41,346 nucleotides of DNA from JACZSB01 sp965372015 (GCA_965372015.1 CBDVAP010000011.1:1-41346); one strand, 5' to 3'. Positions 24,823 to 34,085 are shown, counted from the first letter of the stretch. Translations and numbers: made by a program. Notes: generated from the letters alone by a model not told the origin.

Positions 24823-26082
24823 CTACGTTACGCCCTGGATCAGCACTTTTGCGATTCGGTTGCCATCCAGTTCCCGGACAGTGAAGCGCCAGCTATTGAA
24901 GGTGGTCTCCTGCCCCACGGTGGGGATTTCATCGAAGCAATCGAAAAGGAAGCCGCCCAGAGTTTCGTAATCGCGCTCCTGGGGAAAAGTGCACTCCAAC
25001 CGTGCTCCCAGATCATCCAGGGCCAGGGCGGCGTCGGCTAAGAATTCTTGGGGACCCAGCTGTACAATTTCCGCCTCATCCTGGTCGTAGGGGTCTCGCA
25101 GCTCCCCCAACACTTCCTCGACCACGTCCTCCAGAGTCACCAACCCCGCCGTGCCGCCAAATTCATCCACTACAATGGCGATAGAGGTTCGGCGCTCCTG
25201 GAAATCCTGCAGCAGCGAGACCACCCCCTTGCTCTCAGGGACGAAAAAGGGGGGCCGGCTGAGGCGCTGAAGGTTGACATCGGGCTGGGGCCCGTTCACA
25301 TAAGGCAGCACATCCTTAGCGTAGAGGATGCCGCGCACGTCGTCGATGCTGCCTTTAAAGATGGGTATTTTGGACACCTGCCGGTCCCGCACAAGCTCCA
25401 GGGCCTCAGCCACACCAGCCCGAGTCTCCAGCGCTAGAATGTCCACGCGGGGAATCATCACTTCGTGCACCGCGGTGTCATGGAACTCAAAGATGGAATG
25501 GATGATTTCCCTCTCCTGCTGGGCCAACGTCCCCCGGTCGGCGCCCACCGCGGCCAGATCCTTGAGTTCCTCTTCGGAAGTAAACATCCGCTCGGGTCGG
25601 ATGCCCAGCAAGCGGGTCACCAGGCGAGTTACCCAATACAGCAGGCTGCCCACTGGGTAGAGCAGGGCCACCAAAGCGCGCACCGGTCGGCTGGCGGCCC
25701 TGGCGAAAGCCTCCGTGTGCCGGATAGCCAGCACCTTGGGCATGACTTCCCCGAACAATAGCACTATGATAGTCACCACCAAGGATTCCAGCACCAGTAG
25801 TAGCGACAAGGGCAGGTCCATAGAATGAGCGAGTTCGGCGGCGAGCAAAGCGGCGACGAAGGCCATGGCGATGTTCACCAGGGTATTGGCGGTGAGCAGG
25901 GAGATCAGCAGGCGGCGGGGTCGCGCCAAAACGGCCAGCACCCGGGGTGGCACGGCCGCATCGGCCCCGAAGTCCTTGATCCTGCCCTGCAACCGGAAGA
26001 AAGCCGTTTCCGCGCCGGAAAAGGCGCCACTCAGCAGTAGCAGCCCCAACAGCAGAGCCAAGTATTGCCAATGGATATTCAC
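24823..26082 (-). CDS. CorC/HlyC family (CNNM-like) membrane protein
   Basis: A 419-residue inner-membrane protein with an N-terminal DUF21/CNNM region of three or four spans (about residues 5-150, including LLLLSGAFSGAETAFFRL), two CBS domains (about 205-325, with VHEVMIPRVDILALE and ILYAKDVLPYV) and a C-terminal CorC_HlyC domain (about 335-419). Proteins of this class are linked to Mg2+ or Co2+ efflux and homeostasis. It begins at a GTG that overlaps the ybeY stop as GTGA (26079-26082), implying translational coupling. An Asp-rich stretch FGGTAGLVTLEDVVEEVLGE matches the family core. Confidence 0.9.
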   Translation of the reverse strand: MNIHWQYLALLLGLLLLSGAFSGAETAFFRLQGRIKDFGADAAVPPRVLAVLARPRRLLISLLTANTLVNIAMAFVAALLAAELAHSMDLPLSLLLVLESLVVTIIVLLFGEVMPKVLAIRHTEAFARAASRPVRALVALLYPVGSLLYWVTRLVTRLLGIRPERMFTSEEELKDLAAVGADRGTLAQQEREIIHSIFEFHDTAVHEVMIPRVDILALETRAGVAEALELVRDRQVSKIPIFKGSIDDVRGILYAKDVLPYVNGPQPDVNLQRLSRPPFFVPESKGVVSLLQDFQERRTSIAIVVDEFGGTAGLVTLEDVVEEVLGELRDPYDQDEAEIVQLGPQEFLADAALALDDLGARLECTFPQERDYETLGGFLFDCFDEIPTVGQETTFNSWRFTVRELDGNRIAKVLIQGVT

Positions 26083-26507
26083 TCCGGAGCCACTCCCTCG
26101 AGGTACTGATCCTCCAGCACTCGCAGGTGGGCTTCCTGCTCAGGCGTATCATCCTCATAACCCACCAGGTGCAGGCAACCGTGAACCACCAACCGCAGCA
26201 GCTCCCGTCGATAGGGCTGGCGGTAGCGGCGGCTGTTTTCCCGGGCCCGCTGGGGACTGATGTAAATCTCCCCCTCCAGCGGCTCATCAGTTTCATTCAG
26301 GTTGAAAGCGATTACGTCGGTATAAACGCTTTGCCCCAGGAAGCGATTTTTTAACTCTTTTAAATATTCATCGTTGCCGAACACCACCTGCATTTTGGCC
26401 GTCCCGGTCCCGGCGTCATTGAGCACCGCGGCTACCAGCCCCGAAACCGAATCAGCGGCCACCGGCGGTGGTTCACCATCCAACGTATCCACCTGGGTAG
26501 TTATCAC
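26079..26507 (-). CDS. ybeY: Endoribonuclease/rRNA maturation factor YbeY
   Basis: A 142-residue YbeY protein, a zinc-dependent factor for 16S rRNA 3' maturation and ribosome quality control. The core LVVHGCLHLVGYEDDTPEQE aligns with the signature HGxLHLxGYDH; the first two His are kept but the third ligand position holds Asp. From memory this Asp is frequent in Bacteroidota-type YbeY, so it need not mean loss of activity. The start is GTG at 26507, overlapping the stop of the HD hydrolase gene as GTGA. Upstream is pgpH-like, as in many bacteria, where phoH/pgpH/ybeY lie together. Confidence 0.92.
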   Translation of the reverse strand: MITTQVDTLDGEPPPVAADSVSGLVAAVLNDAGTGTAKMQVVFGNDEYLKELKNRFLGQSVYTDVIAFNLNETDEPLEGEIYISPQRARENSRRYRQPYRRELLRLVVHGCLHLVGYEDDTPEQEAHLRVLEDQYLEGVAPE

Positions 26508-28894
26508 TCGGTAGGGGTCTCATCGAAAATACTCCCCGACTCTACTGTGTCCTGCTCCTTGGGTGTTTCGGGTTTGTCCTGGCCGGTTCGATAGGGTATG
26601 CGCACGTGATAAATCCCCTTCAGAACTGAGATGATGCCGGTGCCCAGACTGGCGTCGCCCCGGATCTGCCGCAGTTCCTTGAGCGTCAGGGGACACTCAT
26701 CGAGCTGGCCGTCGGACATGCGCATCTCGATGACAGTGTCGATCATCTGCTGGATATTCGGCAAAGTGGGCCCCTTGATGGAGCGGACAGCCGCTTCGAT
26801 GGCCTCGCACAGCATCAGAATCCCGGTTTCCCTGGTGTTGGGCCGGGGCCCGTCGTAGCGGAAGCTTTGCTCCTTGACGTTTTCCGAGCCGTGGCTCTCA
26901 GCCACGGCCCGCTGGTAGAAATACTCGATCCGGGTGGTGCCGTGGTGCATGGGGATGAAGTCGGCCACATCCCGCGGCAGGCCATATTCCCTCGCCAACC
27001 GTAGACCTTCCTTCACATGGCTTTTAACCACTTTGGCGCTCAGATGGGGCGCGATAGTGTCGTGGGGATTTTCCTGGTGGAACTGGTTCTCGATAAAGTA
27101 CTCCGGCCGGGCCAGTTTGCCGATATCGTGATAGTAAGCCCCCACCCGCACCAGCAGGCTGTTGGCGCCGATAGCATTGGCGGCCGCTTCCACCAAATTG
27201 CCCACAATGATGCTGTGGCTGAATGTGCCGTTGGCTTCCCGGCTGAGCCGGCGCAACATGGGATGGTTGAAATCGGACAGCTCCAGCAGGGTCAGGTTAG
27301 TGGTGATACCGAAGATGACCTCCAACACTCCGATCAGGCCATAGACCATGATGGGCGACAGCAACCCGTTGATGGAGGCGAACATGAGGTGGCCGGCCAG
27401 GGTGGTGATATTGGTGTACTTCAGGAACTCGATGGCGGTAATGGCCAAGGCATAGGAGGTGAGAATATAGATAATGGCGGTGAAAATCTGGCGCCGGTGC
27501 CTAAGCTGCCGCACGGCGTAGATGGCCACACTGCCGGTGAGCAGGCTGGTCAGTACGAAGTCCACCTTATTGCCCACCATAAAGCCCAGCATCAGGGCCA
27601 GGGCCACAGTAGCGATCATGCTGGTGCGGGCGTCAAACAGGATGGTGAAGGCCATGGCGACCACCGTGAAGGGGATCAGGTACTCTGACAGCCCGAAACG
27701 GTGATGAAACAAGCTGCCCATAGCCATGATCATCACGAACAACAGCGCCGTCAGCATTACAAAGCGGGTCTGCTGGAACCAGGGCCGCCGGTATACATAC
27801 AGCCAGGCATAGAAGAAAGCCACCAGAAACGTGGTGATCAGGATCATCCCAATACGCGGCAGCCAGAGTTGGGCGCCGCCGGCCGATGCGATCAGCCTTG
27901 TTTTAGCGGCCGCCAGGGAACTGAGTTTCTCCAGAATCTCATCGGTCACCCGGGTGTTGGCATCGACGATCTTTTCGTTTTTCAGCACGATCCCCTTGGA
28001 AACCGGCACCCGGTCCACCGCTTCCTGTTGACGCCGCTGGGTGATCTCGGCGTCATGGATCAAGTTTGAGGGGATAAAATAGATCAGTAGTTCAGCACCC
28101 ACGGAGCCCTCAACCGAGCTCGCCGCCGGATAGTGCGACAGCAAACGAGTGCGGGCTTTGGCCCAGGCCTCATCCTGGTCCATCAGGTATTCCAATTCCA
28201 CCACCTCATCCACGCCCTCAGTGGTGACGGCCACCGGCGCCTCTCCCAGTTGAATTTTGGGCAACTCCAGGACCCCCTCGGCCAGCACGTCCCGGATGAT
28301 CAGCGCCAGCTCCCGTTGGAGGCGGCTATAGTTGATGGGGCGCCCGGATTCGGTATTGCCCCGGAAGAAATAATTCCAGTGTGACCCGTTGATATCCAGC
28401 GGAAAGCGCTGAGAGAACTCGTTGCCCAGTTCTGCCACTGCCAGACTGTCGTGGATCACCGTCTGTTGGGTGGCAACGGCCCGGTCGTCGTATCGGTGGC
28501 GGTAGGCCCGGTCGCGGCTGCGAGCGAGCTTTTCCTCGGCCCGCCGGATACGATTGACCCGCTTGAATAATTCCTGCAGGCCGGCCAGCTGCTCCGTGGA
28601 GATGGTTTGGTCCGGATGAAACAACAAGGGCACCGAGCGCCGGGCAGTTTCCCGTTCCTGCTCCAGGGTGGCCTGGCTCTTAAGAATAGGGAAATTGAAC
28701 GGGGCGATAATGGCTTCACTGGTGATCTCATTCCGATCGTAGCGATATTCAAACTGGCTGCCCACCGGATAGAGCCACGAAATGATTATGATCGTACCGA
28801 TGATGATCAGGGCCCGGTAGTAGCGTTGCAGTCGAGGATCGACGGCCATTCCCATGGGACCTTTCCGCACTACGGCTTTACGTAAGGGGCTCAT
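26504..28894 (-). CDS. 7TM-HD phosphohydrolase, PgpH-like
   Basis: A 796-residue membrane protein: first span about residues 27-45, a large extracytoplasmic domain (about 46-335), a seven-span bundle (about 340-540) and a cytosolic HD domain with H560 in FSHSIIVGNL and H589-D590 in YYHDIGKL, followed by PMHHGTTRIEYFY. Members such as PgpH degrade cyclic di-AMP. The gene starts with ATG overlapping the stop of the acyl-CoA dehydrogenase gene (ATGA at 28891-28894) and overlaps ybeY at its end. A substrate of c-di-AMP is known for the family, inferred here; no c-di-AMP cyclase gene is in the window. Confidence 0.9.
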   Translation of the reverse strand: MSPLRKAVVRKGPMGMAVDPRLQRYYRALIIIGTIIIISWLYPVGSQFEYRYDRNEITSEAIIAPFNFPILKSQATLEQERETARRSVPLLFHPDQTISTEQLAGLQELFKRVNRIRRAEEKLARSRDRAYRHRYDDRAVATQQTVIHDSLAVAELGNEFSQRFPLDINGSHWNYFFRGNTESGRPINYSRLQRELALIIRDVLAEGVLELPKIQLGEAPVAVTTEGVDEVVELEYLMDQDEAWAKARTRLLSHYPAASSVEGSVGAELLIYFIPSNLIHDAEITQRRQQEAVDRVPVSKGIVLKNEKIVDANTRVTDEILEKLSSLAAAKTRLIASAGGAQLWLPRIGMILITTFLVAFFYAWLYVYRRPWFQQTRFVMLTALLFVMIMAMGSLFHHRFGLSEYLIPFTVVAMAFTILFDARTSMIATVALALMLGFMVGNKVDFVLTSLLTGSVAIYAVRQLRHRRQIFTAIIYILTSYALAITAIEFLKYTNITTLAGHLMFASINGLLSPIMVYGLIGVLEVIFGITTNLTLLELSDFNHPMLRRLSREANGTFSHSIIVGNLVEAAANAIGANSLLVRVGAYYHDIGKLARPEYFIENQFHQENPHDTIAPHLSAKVVKSHVKEGLRLAREYGLPRDVADFIPMHHGTTRIEYFYQRAVAESHGSENVKEQSFRYDGPRPNTRETGILMLCEAIEAAVRSIKGPTLPNIQQMIDTVIEMRMSDGQLDECPLTLKELRQIRGDASLGTGIISVLKGIYHVRIPYRTGQDKPETPKEQDTVESGSIFDETPTE

Positions 28895-30048
28895 GCTGGT
28901 TCCGCCTCTCTCAATATCTCGCGAGCGATCAACATTCGTTGAATCTCGCTGGTGCCTTCGCCGATTGCCAGTACTTTGGCATCCCGGAAAAATCGCTCCA
29001 CCTGATATTCCCGAATGTACCCGTATCCGCCGTGGATCTGGATCGCCTCGCTGGTGATATCCATCGCTATTTCGCTGGCAAACAGCTTGGCCATGGCCGA
29101 TTCCTTGACCACCTTGTGCCCCTGGTCCTTCAACCAGGCGGCGTGATAAACCAGGTGTTTAGCCGCCTCGAGCTGGGTAGCCATGTCGGCCAGCTTAAAC
29201 TGCACCGCCTGGAATTTATCGATGGTCTGGCCGAAAGCTTCTCTCTCGTGGGCGTAGTCCAGTGCCCGGCGGAAGGCCCCTTCGGCGGTACCCAGCGCCA
29301 GGGCCCCCACCGATATCCGGCCGCCGATGAGGACCTCCAGGAACTGGCTGAAACCTTTGGATATTTCCCCCACCAGATTTTCCAGGGGAAGCTCCATGTC
29401 CTCGAAATAGAGCGAGCGCGTATCCGAGGCCCGCCAACCCATTTTCTTCTCCGGGGGGCCGGTGCGCAGGCCGGGAGTATCGGCCTCCACCAGAAAGTTA
29501 CAGATGCCCCGGTCTTCACCGTCCTCGATCAGGCGGGCGGTGAAGACAATCACGCCGGCTATCCCGGCGTTGGTGCAGAAGATCTTCTGTCCATTAACGA
29601 TATAGCGGTCCCCGCGAAGCTCAGCCCGGGTGCGGGTGGCCCCGGCGTCGCTGCCGGCCTCCGGCTCGGTCAGCCCGAACGCCCCGATCAGCTCCCCCCG
29701 GGCCAGGGGAGGCAAGTATTTTTTTTTCAGCTGCTGACTGCCGAACATCAGAATAGGCATGCTGCCCAGGCTGATATGGGCCGCCACGGTGATGCCTAAA
29801 CTGGCGTCGACGATTCCCAGTTCGTGGACCGCGATGGCGTAGGCCACCGTGTCCATGCCGCCGCCGTCAAACTCGGTGGGGATGGGCACCCCCATCAGTC
29901 CCAGTTCGGCCAACTTGGACACGATATCACTGGGAAACCGCCCCAGGCGGTCCATTTCGCTGGCCAACGGCTCCACCTCGCTACGGGCGAACTCGCGCAC
30001 CATGCCCTGAAGCAGGCGGTGTTCCTCGGTAAAATAGCGCTGCTGCAT
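28891..30048 (-). CDS. Acyl-CoA dehydrogenase
   Basis: A 385-residue FAD enzyme that oxidises acyl-CoA to trans-2-enoyl-CoA. The N-terminal helical domain (MQQRYFTEEHRLLQGMVREF) is followed by the FAD/substrate signature FGLTEPEAGSDAGATRT, the middle beta domain, and the C-terminal helices ending with GGYGYIREYQVERFFRDAK and IGEGTSEIQRML, which supplies the catalytic Glu (IGEGTSE). Short-chain or branched-chain preference cannot be read. I choose the ATG at 30048 rather than 30207, as the latter adds 53 unrelated residues overlapping fabH. Its presence between fabH and pgpH in an otherwise DNA/RNA/signalling operon is unusual; electrons would pass to an ETF encoded elsewhere. Confidence 0.93.
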   Translation of the reverse strand: MQQRYFTEEHRLLQGMVREFARSEVEPLASEMDRLGRFPSDIVSKLAELGLMGVPIPTEFDGGGMDTVAYAIAVHELGIVDASLGITVAAHISLGSMPILMFGSQQLKKKYLPPLARGELIGAFGLTEPEAGSDAGATRTRAELRGDRYIVNGQKIFCTNAGIAGVIVFTARLIEDGEDRGICNFLVEADTPGLRTGPPEKKMGWRASDTRSLYFEDMELPLENLVGEISKGFSQFLEVLIGGRISVGALALGTAEGAFRRALDYAHEREAFGQTIDKFQAVQFKLADMATQLEAAKHLVYHAAWLKDQGHKVVKESAMAKLFASEIAMDITSEAIQIHGGYGYIREYQVERFFRDAKVLAIGEGTSEIQRMLIAREILREAEPA

Positions 30049-30067
30049 AGTGCTCACTGCCCCCGGG

Positions 30068-31060
30068 TTACCATTTAACCAGCGCCGACGCCCAGGTGAA
30101 GCCGGAGCCAAAGGCCGGCAGCACCAGGTAATCTCCCCGCTTGATCCGGCCCTCCTCCAGAGCGTCCGCCAGGGCCAACGGTATGGAAGCGGCGGTAGTA
30201 TTCCCATACTTATGGATGTTCGAGTAGACCAGGTCGGGAGGCACTTTCATCCGGCGGGCCACTTCCCGGCTGATACGGATATTGGCCTGATGGGGCACGA
30301 TCAGACTGATGTCCTCAATGCTCAAACCGTTGGCGTCCAGTGCTTCCTGGATGACCTCCGGGAAGCGCACCACCGCATGGCGGAAAACCTCACGGCCGCC
30401 CATGCGGGGCCATTGGCGGTTGTCCTCCAGATCTTCGGCGCTAATACGGGGGGATTTTGTGGTGGTGGGAAACTCGACGAAAATCTCCCTGTAGTATTCG
30501 CCCTGGGAGTGCAGGTGGCAACTGAGGATCCCGCGGTCCTCTTCCGTAGCTGAGAGCACCACCGCGCCGGCGCCGTCACCGAAAAGAACGCTTATGTCCC
30601 GCCCGGCTGTGGACAGGTTGATGGTGGTGGACTGGACCTCCGCCCCGATCAGCAAAACGTGATCAAAGGTGCCGGTGCGGATGTATTGCTCGGCGATAGA
30701 CAGACCGTAGACAAAACCACAGCATTGCACCCTGATATCCAGCGCGCCTATCTCCGGGAACCCCATTTTATGTTGCAGCAGTACGCCGGAGCCGGGGGCG
30801 TAGTAGTCCGGGGTGGCGGTGGCGAAAATTATCAAGCCGATGTCCGCTACCGTGAGTCCCGCCGCCTGCAGGGCCTTTTCTGCTGCGGGCACGGCCAGAT
30901 CGGACGGTCCCTGGCCCGGCTCGGCGAACCGGCGGGTCTCGATACCGGTGCGGGTCCGGATCCATTCGTCGGTAGTGTCCATCAGGCCGGCCAGCTCAGC
31001 GTTGGTGACCACCCGTTCCGGAACGTAGGTGCCCAGTCCGGAAAAATAGGCCCGGGTCAT
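30068..31060 (-). CDS. fabH: 3-oxoacyl-ACP synthase III
   Basis: A 330-residue FabH that starts fatty-acid synthesis by condensing acyl-CoA with malonyl-ACP. The catalytic triad is visible: C113 in IRVQCCGFVYG, His in VPHQANIRI and Asn in YGNTTAASIPLAL. The thiolase fold is complete and of usual length. C113 is followed by Cys114 where most FabH have Ser or Ala. The ATG overlaps the recJ stop (ATGA at 31057-31060), and the acyl-CoA dehydrogenase gene begins 19 bases after it, hinting at a shared acyl-CoA-related role such as branched starter units. Confidence 0.92.
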   Translation of the reverse strand: MTRAYFSGLGTYVPERVVTNAELAGLMDTTDEWIRTRTGIETRRFAEPGQGPSDLAVPAAEKALQAAGLTVADIGLIIFATATPDYYAPGSGVLLQHKMGFPEIGALDIRVQCCGFVYGLSIAEQYIRTGTFDHVLLIGAEVQSTTINLSTAGRDISVLFGDGAGAVVLSATEEDRGILSCHLHSQGEYYREIFVEFPTTTKSPRISAEDLEDNRQWPRMGGREVFRHAVVRFPEVIQEALDANGLSIEDISLIVPHQANIRISREVARRMKVPPDLVYSNIHKYGNTTAASIPLALADALEEGRIKRGDYLVLPAFGSGFTWASALVKW

Positions 31061-32778
31061 TGCTCATTCTCCAGTTTTATGTCCTTTATCAAAAGCTGCA
31101 CCCGGTTTTTCCCCTTCCATTGATCCTCCTCAACGATAAAAGCGATATCCAGGGGCTGATTCATCAATAATTTTTCATAATGGTCCGCCAGACCGAAACC
31201 GATGGCCTCAAACGTAGCCCCTTCCTGCCGTACCCTGAATTTAAGGTGTGTGGAGGACCCTCCCACCAGACTGGGCTGTCCCGCCACCTGGACCCCCCGG
31301 GCGGCGAATACCGGCCGGCGGTTACCGGGGCCGTGGGGTTCCAGCGACCTGAGGAAGCGCAGAAAGCGGCTGTCGACGATGCCCAACGGGCAGTCCCCTT
31401 CAATCACCTGGCGGGGAAGCAGTTGGTCGGCGGTGATGTTGCTATCGGCCCAGGCCAGGAACTGCTGCTCGAAGGCCGGCAGCTGTTCGCGATTCAGGGA
31501 TAGTCCGGCCGCTACGGCATGTCCGCCGAAGCCCAGCAGATGCTCGCGGCAGTGGGCGAGGGCCTGGTAGAGATCGAAGCCCGCCATGCTGCGCAACGAC
31601 CCCTTGCCGACACCATTTTCCAGGGCGATGACCGCCGTGGGCCGATGGAACTGGTCCCGGATACGGGCCGCCACGATACCGATGACCCCCGCGTGCCAGC
31701 CTTCACGGGCGATCACCAACGCTTTTTCCCGGCTCAGGTCATGGTGGGCGTTCACCAGGTACACGGCCTCCTCGACGGTGCTCTCCTGGATAACCTGACG
31801 ACGGACGTTCTCCTCCAGCAGCTCCCGCGCCATGCTGATGGCCTGATAGGCGTTGGTGGTGGTGAGCAGTTTCACGGCCCGGCCGGCATCACCCAGGCGC
31901 CCGGCGGCGTTGATCTTGGGCGCGATATTGAATACCAGCCGCCCCACGGTCAGGTCCCGCCCGGCCATGCCGGAAACCTGTCGCAGGGCCGCCAGACCCG
32001 GGCGGGAATGCTCTTCCATGCGGCGCAGTCCGGCCTGGACCATGGCCCGGTTCTCGTCCAGGATCGGCACCATGTCGGCGGCGGTCCCCAGGGCCACCAG
32101 GTCCACCTGGTCCCACACCAGGTCCGGATCAAATCCGCCCCGGTCAGCCACCGCCAGGGCTAGCTTGAAGGCCACGCCGCAGCCGCATAAGGCCTTGAAA
32201 GGGTAAGGGCAATCTGCCTGTTTAGGATTGAGAATGGCCACGGCGGCCGGTAGCTCGGTATCGGGAGTATGGTGGTCGGTTACGATCACCTCAACTCCCT
32301 TTTCCTTGGCATAGGCCACCCGCTCGACCGCATTAATGCCACAGTCGCAGGTGATCAGCAGGTCGGCGCCAATCAATCCGGCATAGTCGATACCCTGTTG
32401 GGAGAGGCCATAACCTTCGCTGCCCCGATCGGGGATATAGGTGGATATCCGGCCCCCCACGGATCGCAGGAACAGGAATAGCAACGCGGTGGCGGTGGTT
32501 CCATCCACGTCGTAATCGCCGAAGATCAGGATGGGACGTTCCCGGCGCAACTGCTCCAGGATACGGTCCACCGCGGCCTCCATGCCCTTCATCAGGAAGG
32601 GATCATGCAATTGGTCCCGGCCGGACCGGAAGAAAGGCCCGCCCGCTGCCCGGGTGGATATACTGCGTTGCACCAGCACCCGGGCATAAACCTCCGGTAC
32701 ATCGAATTCCTGTTGCGCCTGCCGTACCAGCAGGGGATCAGGCGTGGTATATTCCCATTTTACGCTACCAAGCGGCAA
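31057..32778 (-). CDS. recJ: Single-stranded-DNA exonuclease RecJ
   Basis: A DHH-family 5'-3' ssDNA exonuclease for recombination and mismatch repair, about 573 residues from the chosen start. The phosphoesterase motifs are present: DYDVDGTTAT (motif I), CDCGIN (II), VTDHHTPD (III) and the downstream IGTAADMVP-like ALGTAADMVP; the DHHA1 region ends with GFGGHAVAAGLSL. The frame stays open upstream to an ATG at 32874, but those codons are the 3' end of RNase P RNA. The first plausible start after that gene is TTG at 32778, giving MPLGSVKWEYTTPDP, which matches the usual RecJ N-terminus (KW-x-L-x-x-PDP). This is the best choice though the ribosome binding site is weak. Confidence 0.88.
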   Translation of the reverse strand: MPLGSVKWEYTTPDPLLVRQAQQEFDVPEVYARVLVQRSISTRAAGGPFFRSGRDQLHDPFLMKGMEAAVDRILEQLRRERPILIFGDYDVDGTTATALLFLFLRSVGGRISTYIPDRGSEGYGLSQQGIDYAGLIGADLLITCDCGINAVERVAYAKEKGVEVIVTDHHTPDTELPAAVAILNPKQADCPYPFKALCGCGVAFKLALAVADRGGFDPDLVWDQVDLVALGTAADMVPILDENRAMVQAGLRRMEEHSRPGLAALRQVSGMAGRDLTVGRLVFNIAPKINAAGRLGDAGRAVKLLTTTNAYQAISMARELLEENVRRQVIQESTVEEAVYLVNAHHDLSREKALVIAREGWHAGVIGIVAARIRDQFHRPTAVIALENGVGKGSLRSMAGFDLYQALAHCREHLLGFGGHAVAAGLSLNREQLPAFEQQFLAWADSNITADQLLPRQVIEGDCPLGIVDSRFLRFLRSLEPHGPGNRRPVFAARGVQVAGQPSLVGGSSTHLKFRVRQEGATFEAIGFGLADHYEKLLMNQPLDIAFIVEEDQWKGKNRVQLLIKDIKLENEQ

Positions 32779-32816
32779 TCGATAGTGCTCATTTAAAACG
32801 TCGGCTGAAAAAAGTG

Positions 32817-33249
32817 GAGGCCGGCCTGTAAGCCGAATTCTGTATCCCGATAAATCGGGACGATGGCTATTCATCTGGACCCGGCCTCACGACCGGGTTC
32901 GAGCGACCTACCCGCTCCGTTTCCGGAAATCCAAGGATCCCGGAAACCGGCGAACCACCGGACCGATTGTTACATCGGACGAAGCTGCTTGGTCTTGCTC
33001 CGGGCGGGGTTTGCCAGCTCCTGAGCTTGCGCCCGGGACTGGTGGTCTCTTACACCACCCTTTCACCTTTACCCCAGCCCACAAGTGGGATGAGGAAGTC
33101 TACTTTCTGTGGCACTTTCCGTCCACCCAAACCCGGCGAGCGGCCTTGGGTGGCCCTCCTGTTAGGAGGCGCCCTGTCCTGCGGAGTTCGGACTTTCCTC
33201 TACCGGAGCTACATAGCGTGGCCCCGGCAGCAGCCATCCGGCCGGCCTC
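32817..33249 (-). ncRNA. rnpB: RNase P RNA (type A)
   Basis: About 433 bases on the minus strand. The 5' end GAGGCCGGCC pairs with the 3' end GGCCGGCCTCC (helix P1). The conserved signature GAGGAAAGTCCGAACTCC is at about 33177-33203, and the 3' block AGAATTCGGCTTACAGGCC near 32819-32843 is diagnostic. The middle has CAGAAAGTAGACTTCC-like and GGTAAAGGTGAAAGGGTGG consensus blocks. It is the catalytic RNA that processes tRNA 5' ends. It lies between the zinc-ribbon protein gene and recJ, all leftward, and open frames on either strand over it are meaningless. Ends are estimated from pairing. Confidence 0.96.
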
Positions 33250-33323
33250 AGGTGCTAATTTACGAGGACCATGGATCAGTTTGACAGGATTGTAGTGGGG
33301 GACCGGCGGCAGTCGGGCGCGGG

Positions 33324-34040
33324 CTACGGCAGCGGGTCGCCGTCCCAGTACAGGATCACACCGCAGCTCTCACAGATAATAATACGGTCCATGGCCTTGA
33401 TTTCCATTTGTCTTTGTACCGGTATGCGATTGTAGCACACCCCGCATGAGCCGCGGCTCAAGTTGACCACCGCCCGACCATCCCGGGCCGCCCGGATACG
33501 CTCGTAACTGGACTTGAACTGCGGATTGATCCGGGACACTAATCCTTCGCGCTCCTGGGCCAGGGTCTTATTTTGCTGCTCACTGTCGGCCAACGCCTTT
33601 TTGAGCTGCTTCTGCTGGATGCCCAGGGTAGTGCGCAAGGCCTCGGTCTTTAAGCCGTCTTCCTTGAGCTCATCAGCCAGGCGCTGATCTTCCTCCTCCA
33701 GCTCCAGCAGATGGAATTCCCCATCCTCGATCACTTTATCAGCCCTGTCTATTTCCGTCGTGAGGGCATCGTAGGCCCGGTTGGTGGAAACCACCAGCAA
33801 CTGGTCTTTATATCTCTTTAAATGTTCCTGGGTATCGTCCACCGTGGCCCGCAAGGAGCGCTGCTCATGTGCGATCTCCTGAACGCGGGCTTCTTTTTCC
33901 CCGATGCCCTGGTGCAGAGACTCCAGATCGCGGTTTAAGTGCTTCACCTGAGTAGGCAGGTCGCCCAGCAGCTCTTCCAATTCCATCAGCTGGGTGTCCA
34001 CCGACTGCAATTTGATCAAGAGTGCCAGGCTTTCCCGCAT
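33324..34040 (-). CDS. C4-type zinc-ribbon coiled-coil protein
   Basis: A 238-residue protein: two long coiled-coil helices (about residues 10-175, LIKLQSVDTQLMELEELL and so on) followed by a zinc ribbon with C-x2-C twice (GSCGVCYNRI and IICESCGVIL). This is the CT398/HP0958-like family, which often sits next to rnpB. Proposed roles include RNA binding and secretion/flagellar regulation, none established here. I choose the ATG at 34040 (MRESLALLIKL), because the longer frame to 34094 reads through a Rho-independent terminator. Confidence 0.87.
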   Translation of the reverse strand: MRESLALLIKLQSVDTQLMELEELLGDLPTQVKHLNRDLESLHQGIGEKEARVQEIAHEQRSLRATVDDTQEHLKRYKDQLLVVSTNRAYDALTTEIDRADKVIEDGEFHLLELEEEDQRLADELKEDGLKTEALRTTLGIQQKQLKKALADSEQQNKTLAQEREGLVSRINPQFKSSYERIRAARDGRAVVNLSRGSCGVCYNRIPVQRQMEIKAMDRIIICESCGVILYWDGDPLP

Positions 34041-34062
34041 TAGTTGTACCCGGCCACAAAGT

Positions 34063-34085
34063 AAAAAAGCACCGGATGGTGCTTT
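34063..34085 (-). terminator. Rho-independent terminator after tRNA-Val
   Basis: On the minus strand: AAAGCACC, loop ATCC, GGTGCTTT, then further T, i.e. an 8-bp stem followed by a T-run (T6 counting the stem end). It lies about 75 bases after the tRNA-Val gene and just before the zinc-ribbon gene start, so it ends the tRNA transcript. Confidence 0.8.

Noticed and set aside
32967..33295. Two plus-strand open frames of about 95-105 codons
   Set aside because: They are antisense to RNase P RNA and have no independent support.
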